DNA of 64,000 nt from Asanoa sp040676615 (lineage in GTDB: Bacteria > Actinomycetota > Actinomycetes > Mycobacteriales > Micromonosporaceae), in assembly GCF_040676615.1 (NCBI RefSeq), contig NZ_JBFAPI010000026.1, forward strand, positions 4,536-68,535. Direction: 5' to 3'. The notes under the pieces are model-generated. The model did no database searches, was not told the DNA's origin, and saw only the letters and a program-made list of their open reading frames with translations. Below are positions 28,001-33,981 of this stretch, piece after piece (the stretch's first letter is position 1; each line of letters opens with the position of its first letter). The translations under genes were made by a program, and so were the position numbers.

Positions 28001-28205
28001 CGAAGAAATCGGCGTCGAACCCGGCGACGTCGCGCAGCCAGCCGCCCTCGCCGGGCGTGCCGGAGCCCGGCAGCGGTCGCCCCGCCGGGAAGGGGCCGAC
28101 CGCGTCGTGGCCGTCGGCCAGCAGTCGCCACAGGGCGGCCGGCGAGTCGACGTCGCCGGGCAGCCGGCAGCCGAGCCCGACGATCGCGATGTGCTCGTGT
28201 TCCAC
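22095..28205 (-). CDS. Iterative type I polyketide synthase, mycocerosic acid synthase-like (KS-AT-DH-ER-KR-ACP)
   Basis: A 2,036-residue synthase with a full set of reducing domains. KS about 1-425: VDTACSSG (Cys163), EAHGTGT (His298), GHLEPAAG (His335). AT about 520-830: GHSMGE (Ser609) and VDVASHSPQVDP, the form seen in mycobacterial Mas/Pks2/Pks5, which are known to use methylmalonyl-CoA. DH about 890-1130: HRVHDEAVLPG and DLCAQ. ER about 1345-1660: SGTGGTGLAAI. KR about 1685-1870: Ser1817, Tyr1830. ACP: LGFDSLL (Ser1987). There is no thioesterase or methyltransferase domain. It should build a fully reduced, possibly methyl-branched acyl chain. GTG 28205 has AGAGGA upstream, 32 bp after the ketosynthase gene. 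Confidence 0.92.
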   Translation of the reverse strand: MEHEHIAIVGLGCRLPGDVDSPAALWRLLADGHDAVGPFPAGRPLPGSGTPGEGGWLRDVAGFDADFFGVSRREADVLDPQHRLMLEVVWEAFEHAGLPPDRLAGEPTGVFLGLSYDEYMHRLAGQPEELAGGILTNGHCVAAGRISYLLGLHGPAVSVDTACSSGLVAVHQAAQALRDRECDLAVAGAVNLVVDERTTREFTRFGMLSPTGRCRAFDERADGFVRSEGAGAVVLKRLGDALRDGDRILAVVRGSAVNQDGRSDGLSAPSAEAQEAVYRAALVRAGLDASQVGYIEAHGTGTRLGDPTELASLTRVYGGQGRAVAIGSIKSNIGHLEPAAGIAGLLKAILSLDYGVIPGNLHFTGWTPGTDPSAAGLFVPTGTTRWPDGAAVRRAAVSSFGFSGTNAHIVLEEAPTLPSSASATRTTGEPEVVVIPAGSGEALPAAAVRVADWLDGDGRDVPLRDIAHTFALRRGAGRGRLGVVATSTEELSDKLRGYAAGRLDPAVVAGAVPGGVARGAVWVFSGQGSQWAGMGRELLATEPAFAASLTRSDALIASEAGFSVLDVIRSGQQVSGCGFVQPVLFALQVALADLWRAHGVTPAGVLGHSMGEVAAAVVSGALTLADGAAVICRRSALLERIAGAGAMASVGLSRSQVEADIAAAGAGAEVSVAVVAAPESTVVAGDDEWVRLLVDAWDAEGVPARLVAVDVASHSPQVDPLLQDLAAALKDLRPRDPAVRFYSTVLDPRSEEPAFDADYWCRNLRQPVRFSAAIGAAAADRHRVFLEVSPHPIVTGAVRDSTAEGVVVGTLRRDEPEVQTFRTALAALHCAGVPVAWSALYGDAELADPPTMTYDRRRHWVDVSHGEPEPLVAGLPGRHTEVAGDPVRHTWVGDAGLDALPFLAHHRVHDEAVLPGAAFHALALSAACAVFATPADEVVVEDLVFRELLRLEARTEISTTVTMTAQDRAECEILARGADGAWVRHATATLRTGRRSTMDSPSTTCDVPGDAGALYAAMRARGIHHGPAFAGLSELTRSADGSAARANVATPGPAPAGLAIHPVLLDLCAQLLVATVLDAPGRGLVLPVGIARVAVTGDLATAAYAEARLVSSGADAFTGDVVLRDGAGAAVLTLAGLRCVRQRVPATEAGEWLLEPRWEAAPALTGRAVGRVLLVGEGGGAVLPVVSALRARGAVVDVVDAPLTEPVLGLLGGVLPGAVALVCGGPSGGDAALDRTRRAVAVAQALCAEAVPPRLVLVTGGALDESALRGIVRVLAIEHPELRATLVETDDAGLLADELLANGTDDEVRLRSGKRMVARLAYAPVPEVSTVDVRCGVDGFRLRAGRLGDLSALELAACHRRRPGPGEVEIQVTATGVNFRDVLTVLGLLPGDGHDVRYRIGFECAGVVSAVGAGVPLAVGESVLAVDLRGGAFGSFLTVPATAVARMPGGLDPVVAAGQLTGYLTAWYALRHVAGVRSGERVLIHSGTGGTGLAAIAVARKLGATVFATAGTPEKRARLRELGIAAVMDSRSLDFAAETLEATGGEGVDVVLNSLSGPAIRAGLSTLRPFGRFVELGVRDILADRAIGLAPMRHNISFSTVDLIELQSRRPGLFATVLREVLAGLADGSLPPLPVRSYPLTSATEAFRTMAAAAHQGKLVLTVPGSGTLPAARPAEPPVRGDGSYIITGGLTGVGLAAAAWLAARGAGHLVLNGRRAPSPEAAAAIAELRAAGTRVTVLRGDVASPGTATALVEAATAFGRPLCGVLHAAMVLSDAALTTVADEQFDTVWRPKVVGARALHSAVAGHRLDWFVVFSSMASLIGNAGQTVYAAANSWLDGFASWRSAQGLPTLAVNWGPWGQTGAATDFAARGYTTIGTADGFSALSTLLAHERVRTGVIPGAPATWVPAPASPFFADVLAAVATPRAASPSGPTVADVRAELAAAPAGLARRAALESYVGGHVQAVMRLGDSALDPRTPLRALGFDSLLAMELRARLEAGLGVKLAGNFVWTHPTLAALAEGLAGHMGLALEPDEG

Positions 28206-28237
28206 GGTGGGGCAGTCCTCTCGGAAAGGTTGTCGCT

Positions 28238-29557
28238 CTAGAGGGCGTCGGGGCTGCCGAGCAGGATCGCGCTCTGCACGCCGCCGAGCTGGTAGGTGAA
28301 GCTCAGCGCGTGGTCGAAGGCGAGCGGCACGCTCTGGTGGCCGGGCAGCGGGTTGAACGGGAGGAAGTCGAGCGGCTCGACGCAGTTGGCGGTCGGGCAG
28401 ACCGTGCGGTTCTGCATCATCAGCAGCGTCAGCGCCACGCCGAGGGCGCCGGTCGGTGCGCCGTTGTGTCCGAAGCAGCCTTCCTGCGAGGTCATCAGCA
28501 GGTCCTGGGCCGCGTCGCCGAAGAGCGTGCGGATCGCCTCGGCCTCCTGCTCGGCCATGCCGCCGTCGCTGCCGCCGTGCACGTAGCGCACCTGCTCGAT
28601 CGGCCGGTCGCCGAGCGCCTGCCGGACCGCCGCCACCAGGCCGCCGCCGGTCTGGTCGCTGGCCAGCGGGTGCGGCAGGCCGTCGCGGGTGACGGCCTGG
28701 CCCAACACCTGGCCGTAGATCGCGGCGCCGCGCCGCTCGGCGTGCTCCCGGCTCTCCAGGATCAGGCTCACCGAGCCCTCGCCGTAGTTGACACAACCCT
28801 GGCGCCGGTCGTACGGCCGCATCAGCCGGTCGAACTCGATCGGCTCGTCGGGCAGTGCGTTGGTCGGGCGCTCGTCGGCCGACTGGTCCTGCACCATGCG
28901 TACGAGGTCGAAGACCTTCTTGAGCAGCGGGTAGTAGAAGTTGTCGACGCCGGTGACGGCGATCATGTCGGACGCGCCGCTGTTGATCAGCATCCGGGCG
29001 TTGTTGATCTGGACCGACGACGACGAGCAGCCGGCGTTGGCGGTGTAGCAGGGCCCGGTGGTCCGGGCGAACGCCGACTGGGCCAGCGCCACGTCCGACG
29101 AGGTGACCGCGATCGAGCTCTCGATGAACAGCGAGGTCGCCTCGATGATGTCGAGGTCGCCGATCTCGGTGTTGAGCACCTTGAGATAGCCGGCGATGTT
29201 GGCGTCGACGCCGCCCCGGCCGACCAGGATGCCGGCGCCCTCCAGCGCACCCGCGCGCACGTCGAGCTTCGCGTCGGTGCACGCCTCGAGGAACGACATC
29301 AGCCCGAAGCGGTGCGTGTCGGTGAAGTGCGCGGCGAAGATGCCCGGGATCTCCGGGAAGTACTCGGCGAACGTCTCCGCCGAAAGGTCGACGCTGCCGT
29401 AGAAGACGCCGTCCTCGCGGGCCGCGATCGCGGTCCGGCCCTGGGAGGCGATCTCCCAGACGTGCTGCGTCGTGATGGCCGGCCGGCCGATGCCTGGCAG
29501 ACAGAACCCCATGCCGGTGACGACGACGTCACGCGCGTCCGTACCCGACCGCACCAT
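28238..29557 (-). CDS. Stand-alone beta-ketoacyl synthase (KAS-like)
   Basis: A 439-residue thiolase-fold enzyme. It starts VVVTGMGFCLPGIGRP and keeps a complete Cys-His-His set, though in unusual surroundings: TANAGCSSSS (Cys177), YVHGGSDGG (His327) and GCFGHNGAPTGAL (His364), where FabF has TACAS, HGTGT and GHTxGAAG. It is therefore a divergent but probably active condensing enzyme that may prime or extend a chain with the adjacent synthase. It lies 32 bp upstream of the PKS gene on the same strand and shares its promoter. ATG 29557 is preceded by GGAAGG. Confidence 0.85.
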   Translation of the reverse strand: MVRSGTDARDVVVTGMGFCLPGIGRPAITTQHVWEIASQGRTAIAAREDGVFYGSVDLSAETFAEYFPEIPGIFAAHFTDTHRFGLMSFLEACTDAKLDVRAGALEGAGILVGRGGVDANIAGYLKVLNTEIGDLDIIEATSLFIESSIAVTSSDVALAQSAFARTTGPCYTANAGCSSSSVQINNARMLINSGASDMIAVTGVDNFYYPLLKKVFDLVRMVQDQSADERPTNALPDEPIEFDRLMRPYDRRQGCVNYGEGSVSLILESREHAERRGAAIYGQVLGQAVTRDGLPHPLASDQTGGGLVAAVRQALGDRPIEQVRYVHGGSDGGMAEQEAEAIRTLFGDAAQDLLMTSQEGCFGHNGAPTGALGVALTLLMMQNRTVCPTANCVEPLDFLPFNPLPGHQSVPLAFDHALSFTYQLGGVQSAILLGSPDAL

Positions 29558-29597
29558 TGTGTTGTTTCCTTCCCGGAGGGTGGCTTGTTCGGGGAAG

Positions 29598-29630
29598 AGA
29601 TTACGTCCTAACCGGACGAATCGGACGTAA
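29598..29630 (-). promoter_or_regulatory. Promoter and palindromic operator of the KS/PKS operon
   Basis: TTACGTCC (29601-29608) and GGACGTAA (29623-29630) form a perfect inverted repeat with a 14-bp spacer. A minus-strand TAATCT -10 box lies at 29603-29598 and overlaps one arm, so a bound factor would contact the promoter. No regulator gene is adjacent. Confidence 0.55.
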
Positions 29631-29673
29631 CGCCGCCAACGAGGGCGCGGCACAGCCCCGCACCGCGTGCTGC

Positions 29674-29679
29674 TAGGGT
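29674..29679 (+). promoter_or_regulatory. -10 box TAGGGT of the DAHP synthase leader transcript
   Basis: TAGGGT followed by exactly six bases and then the GTG of the leader peptide, so transcription probably starts at the first base of that codon. Confidence 0.55.
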
Positions 29680-29685
29680 TGCGGC

Positions 29686-29751
29686 GTGCAGCGCTGGTAT
29701 CGGTTTACACCCCCGGCCCGGATCGGGTCGGCGGGCGATTCGCCGCGCTGA
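29686..29751 (+). CDS. Aromatic leader peptide of the DAHP synthase gene
   Basis: A 21-codon frame beginning GTG and ending TGA. Codons 4, 5 and 7 are Trp (TGG), Tyr (TAT) and Phe (TTT) in the order Met-Gln-Arg-Trp-Tyr-Arg-Phe-Thr. Trp, Tyr and Phe are the three end products of the pathway opened by the enzyme encoded 73 bp downstream. TAT and TTT are rare in this GC-rich DNA, which makes the cluster unlikely by chance. Ribosome stalling at these codons when aromatic amino acids are scarce would select between downstream hairpins. The peptide itself probably has no other function. Confidence 0.7.
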   Translation: MQRWYRFTPPARIGSAGDSPR

Positions 29752-29762
29752 CCTTCACCCCT

Positions 29763-29823
29763 GAGCCGGATTCCTGAGCCGGCTCGGCGCGCGTCCGGGG
29801 GCGGCTCGCCCATGAGAGGACGC
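29763..29823 (+). promoter_or_regulatory. Alternative hairpins, one covering the DAHP synthase RBS
   Basis: GAGCCGG (29763-29769) can pair with CCGGCTC (29779-29785), or GAGCCG (29776-29781) with CGGCTC (29802-29807). The second pairing excludes a nested structure in which GCGTCC (29791-29796) pairs with GGACGC (29818-29823), enclosing the hairpin GGGCG-gct-CGCCC (29799-29811). The outer stem traps the GGA of the ribosome binding site GAGAGGA. This fits translational attenuation better than a Rho-independent terminator, since no U-tract is present. Confidence 0.55.
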
Positions 29824-29824
29824 C

Positions 29825-30883
29825 ATGTCAGTCACCGCCGCGGCGCTCGACGATGCCCGCATCGCCCGGATGAGCCCGTTGATCTCCCCTGCCCTGCTCC
29901 GGCACGAGTTCCCGGTCTCCCCCGGTGTCGCCGACGTGGTCGCCCGGGGCCGGACGGAGGTCGTCGACATCCTCGACGGCCGCGACGACCGCCTGCTGGT
30001 GATCGTCGGCCCCTGCTCGATCCACGACCCGGACGCCGGCCTGGAGTACGCGCAGCGGCTGGCCGCTGTTTCCGCTCGGCTCTCCGACGACCTGCGGATC
30101 GTGATGCGCACCTACTTCGAGAAGCCGCGTACGACCGTCGGCTGGAAGGGTCTGATCAACGACCCGGAGCTGTCCGGCGGCTTCGACGTCAACCGCGGCC
30201 TGCGGCTGGCCCGGCAACTCCTGCTCGACGTCTCGGCGCTGGGCCTGCCGGTCGGCTGCGAGTTCCTCGACCCGATCACGCCGCAGTTCATCGCCGACAT
30301 CGTCAGCTGGGGCTCGATCGGCGCCCGCACGGCGGCCAGCCAGACCCACCGGCAGCTGTGCAGCGGCCTGTCGATGCCGATCGGGATCAAGAACTCGACC
30401 TCGGGCGACATCGGCGACGCGGTCGACGGCATCCGCGCGGCGGCGGCCAGCCACGTTTTCATGGGCATCAACCTGGACGGCATCGCGGCGCTGGTCACCA
30501 CGACCGGCAACCCCGACTGCCACCTGATGCTGCGCGGCGGGTCCAACGGCCCGAACTACTCGGCGGCGCACGTGTCGGACGCACTGGGCAAGCTCTCCTC
30601 CGCCGGCCTGCCGGGGCGGCTCATGATCGACGCGAGCCACGGCAACAGCGGCAAGGACCACAACCGCCAACCCGGTGTCGTACGCGACATCGCGGCGCGG
30701 CTGGCCGCCGGTGAGCAGGGCATCGCCGGCGTGATGATGGAGAGCTTCCTGGTCGCCGGCCGGCAGGACCTGGGCGGGGCCGACATGGTCCGCGGGCAGT
30801 CGGTCACCGACGCCTGCATCGACTGGGACACCACGGCGACGCTGCTCGACGAGCTCGCGGCTTCGGTTCGCGCGAGGCGCTGA
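29825..30883 (+). CDS. 3-deoxy-7-phosphoheptulonate (DAHP) synthase, AroG/F/H type
   Basis: A 352-residue enzyme of the type I-alpha class. Motifs include LVIVGPCSIHDP, EKPRTTVGWKGL, GIKNSTSGD, LRGGSNGPNYS and IDASHGNSGKDH. It condenses phosphoenolpyruvate with erythrose 4-phosphate in the first step of aromatic biosynthesis. The many actinomycetes that use class II enzymes make this one a possible second isozyme. The upstream leader peptide rich in Trp, Tyr and Phe suggests control by aromatic supply. It is divergent from the KS/PKS operon, but a shared role in one product is not proven. Confidence 0.93.
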   Translation: MSVTAAALDDARIARMSPLISPALLRHEFPVSPGVADVVARGRTEVVDILDGRDDRLLVIVGPCSIHDPDAGLEYAQRLAAVSARLSDDLRIVMRTYFEKPRTTVGWKGLINDPELSGGFDVNRGLRLARQLLLDVSALGLPVGCEFLDPITPQFIADIVSWGSIGARTAASQTHRQLCSGLSMPIGIKNSTSGDIGDAVDGIRAAAASHVFMGINLDGIAALVTTTGNPDCHLMLRGGSNGPNYSAAHVSDALGKLSSAGLPGRLMIDASHGNSGKDHNRQPGVVRDIAARLAAGEQGIAGVMMESFLVAGRQDLGGADMVRGQSVTDACIDWDTTATLLDELAASVRARR

Positions 30884-30903
30884 CCGGAGTGGGCGCGCCC
30901 CGG

Positions 30904-30909
30904 TAGATT
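30904..30909 (+). promoter_or_regulatory. -10 box TAGATT before the acyltransferase gene
   Basis: TAGATT lies eight bases before the ATG at 30918, giving a leaderless or near-leaderless transcript. Confidence 0.45.
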
Positions 30910-30917
30910 AGGGGCAA

Positions 30918-32855
30918 ATGTCCGGGGCGCGCTTTTCGTACCAGCCGGCGCTCGACGGGGTTCGGGCCTTCGCCGTCCTCGCCGTGCTGCTCTTCCACGG
31001 CGGCGTGGCTTTTCTGCCCGGCGGCTTCCTCGGCGTCGACGCCTTCTTCGTGCTGTCCGGTTTCCTGATCACCTCGCTGCTGCTCGCCGAGCGGGCCGGC
31101 ACCGGGCGAACGAACCTGGTCGCCTTCTGGGGTCGCCGGGTGCGCCGGCTGCTGCCGGCCCTGCTTGTCGTGCTGGCCACCGTGGCCGCGGTGTCCCACT
31201 GGCTGCTGCCGCCGACCGAGTTGCCGGCGCTGCGGCTGGACTCGCTGGCCGGCGTCGCCTACGTGGCCAACTGGCGGATGATGCTGCGCGGTGGCGACTA
31301 CTTCGCCGCGACCGGGGCGCCCTCGCCGTTGCAGCACACCTGGTCGCTGGGCATCGAGGAGCAGTTCTACCTGGTCTGGCCGCTGATCTTCATCACGGTC
31401 GCCGCGGTTGCCGCGGTGAACCGGGCCCGGCTCGTCCTGCTTCTCGTCTGCGGTGTGGGAGCCGTGGCCTCGGCACTGGAGTCGGCGTTGCTGTTCTCGC
31501 CCGCCGACGTCGACCGGGTCTACTACGGCACGGACACGCGGGCGGTGACGCTGCTCGTTGGCTGCGCCCTCGCGGTGCTGCTGTCCGGCCGCGGCCGTCC
31601 CGATGCCGGGCGGCGGCATCTCGTGCTCGGGACGCTCGCCGTCGGCGGCGTCGCGGTCACCGGGTTCCTCTGGGCGACCGCGGGCGGCGGCTCGGCCTGG
31701 CTCTACCGGGGTGGATTGACGCTGGTCGCGCTGGCCACCGCGGCGGTGATCGCGCACGCGGTGGTCAGTCCCCGGTCGCCGACCGCCCGGGCTCTCGGGG
31801 TGCTGCCGCTGGTGCTGATCGGGCGGATCTCGTACGGGCTGTATCTCTGGCACTGGCCTCTCTACGGGTGGCTGAGCGCGGACCGGACCGGGCTGACCGG
31901 GTTCCCGCTGCTCGGCGTGCGGCTCGCTGCCACGTTTCTGGTCGCCGGCGCTTCCTACCTGCTGATCGAGCGGCCGATCCGGACGGCGCGCTGGACCCGG
32001 AGGCGACCGCGGCTGAGCGGTGCGACGGCGGTCACGGCCGCTCTGGCGGTCGCGGCGGTGGCGGTGGCGCTCACCGTGCCGCCGTCGGCGCCGCCGGCGC
32101 CGCGGATCGCGCTGGACCTCGGCGGGCCGGCCGCCTCGGCGTCGAAGCCGCCGCCGATCCAGCGGCCGGGTCGCGCGCCGGGCGCGCTGCCCCGGATCGC
32201 GTTCATGGGCGACTCGGTCTCCTGGTCGCTCGGCAAGTACCTGCCGAAGCAGGACAAGCTCCAGGTCTTCGCGCGCGGCGTCCCCGGCTGCGGTATCGCC
32301 CGGTTGCCGGAGATCAACTACGTCGGCGCGCCACACCCCAACTATCCCGGCTGCGACAAGTGGGACCAGCGGTGGAAGGGCAACATCGCGGCCGACGACC
32401 CGGACGTCGCGGTGATCCTGCTCGACCGCTGGGAGCTGATGGACCGCAAGCTCAACGGCCGCTACCAGCACGTGGGCGAGCCGGAGTTCGACGGTTACCT
32501 GTCGCGGGAGCTCAACCTCGCGATCGACATCGTCTCCGCGCACGGTGGTCACGTGGTGCTGCTGACGGCGCCGTACACGCGGCGGGCCGAACGCCCGGAC
32601 GGCGGCCTGTGGCCGGAGGACCAACCCTCGCGGGTGGACGCCTGGAACGCGCTGTTGCGATCGACGGCGACCCACCGCAAGGCCACCGTCCTCGACCTGA
32701 ACGCGGTGGTCTGCCCGGACGGCCGCTTCACCTGGGACGTGGGTGGGGTCCGCGTCCGCAGCGACGGCCTGCATTTCACGCCGGAGGGCGTGCAAGAGGT
32801 CATAGCGCCGTGGGTGCTGCCGCCGCTGGCCCGGATCGCCACGACCGGGGCGTAG
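30918..32855 (+). CDS. OafA/YrhL-type membrane O-acyltransferase with SGNH domain
   Basis: A 645-residue protein. Residues about 1-370 form an acyltransferase-3 domain with about ten membrane helices, opening YQPALDGVRAFAVLAVLLFHGG and including GVDAFFVLSGFLIT and HTWSLGIEEQFYLVWPL. A Pro/Ala linker leads to an extracytoplasmic SGNH domain with MGDSVSWSLGKYL and SDGLHFTPEGVQE, which hold the Ser and Asp-His. Such fusions move acyl groups across the membrane onto cell-surface sugars. Its position 35 bp after the DAHP synthase and near the lipid-type PKS allows, but does not show, use of the PKS product. Confidence 0.9.
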   Translation: MSGARFSYQPALDGVRAFAVLAVLLFHGGVAFLPGGFLGVDAFFVLSGFLITSLLLAERAGTGRTNLVAFWGRRVRRLLPALLVVLATVAAVSHWLLPPTELPALRLDSLAGVAYVANWRMMLRGGDYFAATGAPSPLQHTWSLGIEEQFYLVWPLIFITVAAVAAVNRARLVLLLVCGVGAVASALESALLFSPADVDRVYYGTDTRAVTLLVGCALAVLLSGRGRPDAGRRHLVLGTLAVGGVAVTGFLWATAGGGSAWLYRGGLTLVALATAAVIAHAVVSPRSPTARALGVLPLVLIGRISYGLYLWHWPLYGWLSADRTGLTGFPLLGVRLAATFLVAGASYLLIERPIRTARWTRRRPRLSGATAVTAALAVAAVAVALTVPPSAPPAPRIALDLGGPAASASKPPPIQRPGRAPGALPRIAFMGDSVSWSLGKYLPKQDKLQVFARGVPGCGIARLPEINYVGAPHPNYPGCDKWDQRWKGNIAADDPDVAVILLDRWELMDRKLNGRYQHVGEPEFDGYLSRELNLAIDIVSAHGGHVVLLTAPYTRRAERPDGGLWPEDQPSRVDAWNALLRSTATHRKATVLDLNAVVCPDGRFTWDVGGVRVRSDGLHFTPEGVQEVIAPWVLPPLARIATTGA

Positions 32856-32952
32856 CTCGGCCGTGGACGGTCCATCCGGCCAGGTCGATGATCCGCGATG
32901 GCGGCGACCGGGCGGCCGTCTCGCTTCGGGTCGTCACCGCTGTCCCGTCCGC

Positions 32953-33912
32953 TCAGCCCGGGACGATGACCAGGCGGCGGCCGCGCAGGTCGGTACGGCT
33001 CCAGGCCTCGGAGATGCGGCTCAGCGGCATCGTCGCGATCGGGATGGTGAGCGCGCCGTCGCGCACCCACTCGACGACCTGCTCGTAAGCGGCGGCCATG
33101 GCCGTGGCGGCGTTGCGGCCGCCGCCGTAGATCTCGAGGCCGGAGGTGCGCAGCGCGTCGCCGGTGAGCCGGATGGCCGGTCCGGCGGACTCGCCGATCT
33201 GCACCAGCCGGGTGGGCTTGGCCAGGGTGAAGCTTTCCGGGACGAGGGCGCGGGTGAGCAGTTCGGTGGGCCGGCCCCACAGGTAGTCGACGACCACGTC
33301 GTAGCCGTCGCCGGCATTCTCGCGGAAGGCGTCTATCAGGTGCTCGTCGCTGACGGCGGTGTTGACGACAGCGTCGGCGCCGAGGGCGGCGACCTCCTCC
33401 AGCGCGGCCTGGTCGCGGCCGGTGGCCACGATGCGGCCGGCGCCCAACAGCCGGGCGACCTGGACGGCGAGGCGGCCGCTGACCCCGGTGGCGCCCTGGA
33501 TCAACACGGTCTCCCCGGCCGTGAAGCCGCCGGCGGTCCGCATGCACATGGCCGTGATGGCCGAGGACAGGCCCGCCGCGGTCGGCGGCGCTATCCCGTC
33601 CGGGATCGGGACGGTGTGCGTCGCCGGCACGACCACCTGCTCGGCGAGAGCGCCGTGCGGTGGTTTCAGGCCGCCGAAACCCACCGTCGTGCCGTCTGGC
33701 AGGTGGCCGATGCCGTCGAAACAGGGAACCGCCGGCAGCGCCGCTTGAAACGCGGCGGCGGTGTAGTGGGTGCCGGCCACGATCGCCCGGTCCACGTTCT
33801 CCACGGCCACCGCCGCCACGGTCACCAGCACGTCACCGTCGCCGGCCCGTGGATCGGGGACGTCGCGATAGTCGGGGATGCCACCGGTCCGGTCGACGAC
33901 CGCTGCCTTCAT
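32953..33912 (-). CDS. MDR-family quinone oxidoreductase/zinc-free alcohol dehydrogenase-like protein
   Basis: A 319-residue NADPH-dependent oxidoreductase. It has the GroES-like start MKAAVVDRTGGIPDYRDVPDP, and the Rossmann motif ETVLIQGATGVSGRLAVQVARLLGA. Zinc-ligand cysteines are absent, as in quinone or enoyl reductases. The substrate is unknown. AGAGGAGG precedes the ATG. It is divergent from a TetR gene, and two palindromes lie in the intergenic space, so it is the likely repressed target. Confidence 0.87.
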   Translation of the reverse strand: MKAAVVDRTGGIPDYRDVPDPRAGDGDVLVTVAAVAVENVDRAIVAGTHYTAAAFQAALPAVPCFDGIGHLPDGTTVGFGGLKPPHGALAEQVVVPATHTVPIPDGIAPPTAAGLSSAITAMCMRTAGGFTAGETVLIQGATGVSGRLAVQVARLLGAGRIVATGRDQAALEEVAALGADAVVNTAVSDEHLIDAFRENAGDGYDVVVDYLWGRPTELLTRALVPESFTLAKPTRLVQIGESAGPAIRLTGDALRTSGLEIYGGGRNAATAMAAAYEQVVEWVRDGALTIPIATMPLSRISEAWSRTDLRGRRLVIVPG

Positions 33913-33922
33913 GCCAGCCTCC

Positions 33923-33958
33923 TCTAACGATGTTAGATTTATCTTTAACACCGTTAGA
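33923..33958. promoter_or_regulatory. Twin TetR operators
   Basis: TCTAAC-gat-GTTAGA (33923-33937) is a perfect 15-bp palindrome and TTTAAC-acc-GTTAGA (33944-33958) matches it with one mismatched arm base. Their centres are 21 bp apart, two helical turns, between the divergent oxidoreductase and TetR genes. Confidence 0.7.
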
Positions 33959-33981
33959 GACAGCACGCAAGGAGTAGTCCG

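Noticed and set aside
29751..29824. Rho-independent terminator in the DAHP synthase leader
   Set aside because: Stable stems exist, but no U-run follows and the strongest one ends inside the ribosome binding site, so RBS masking explains it better.
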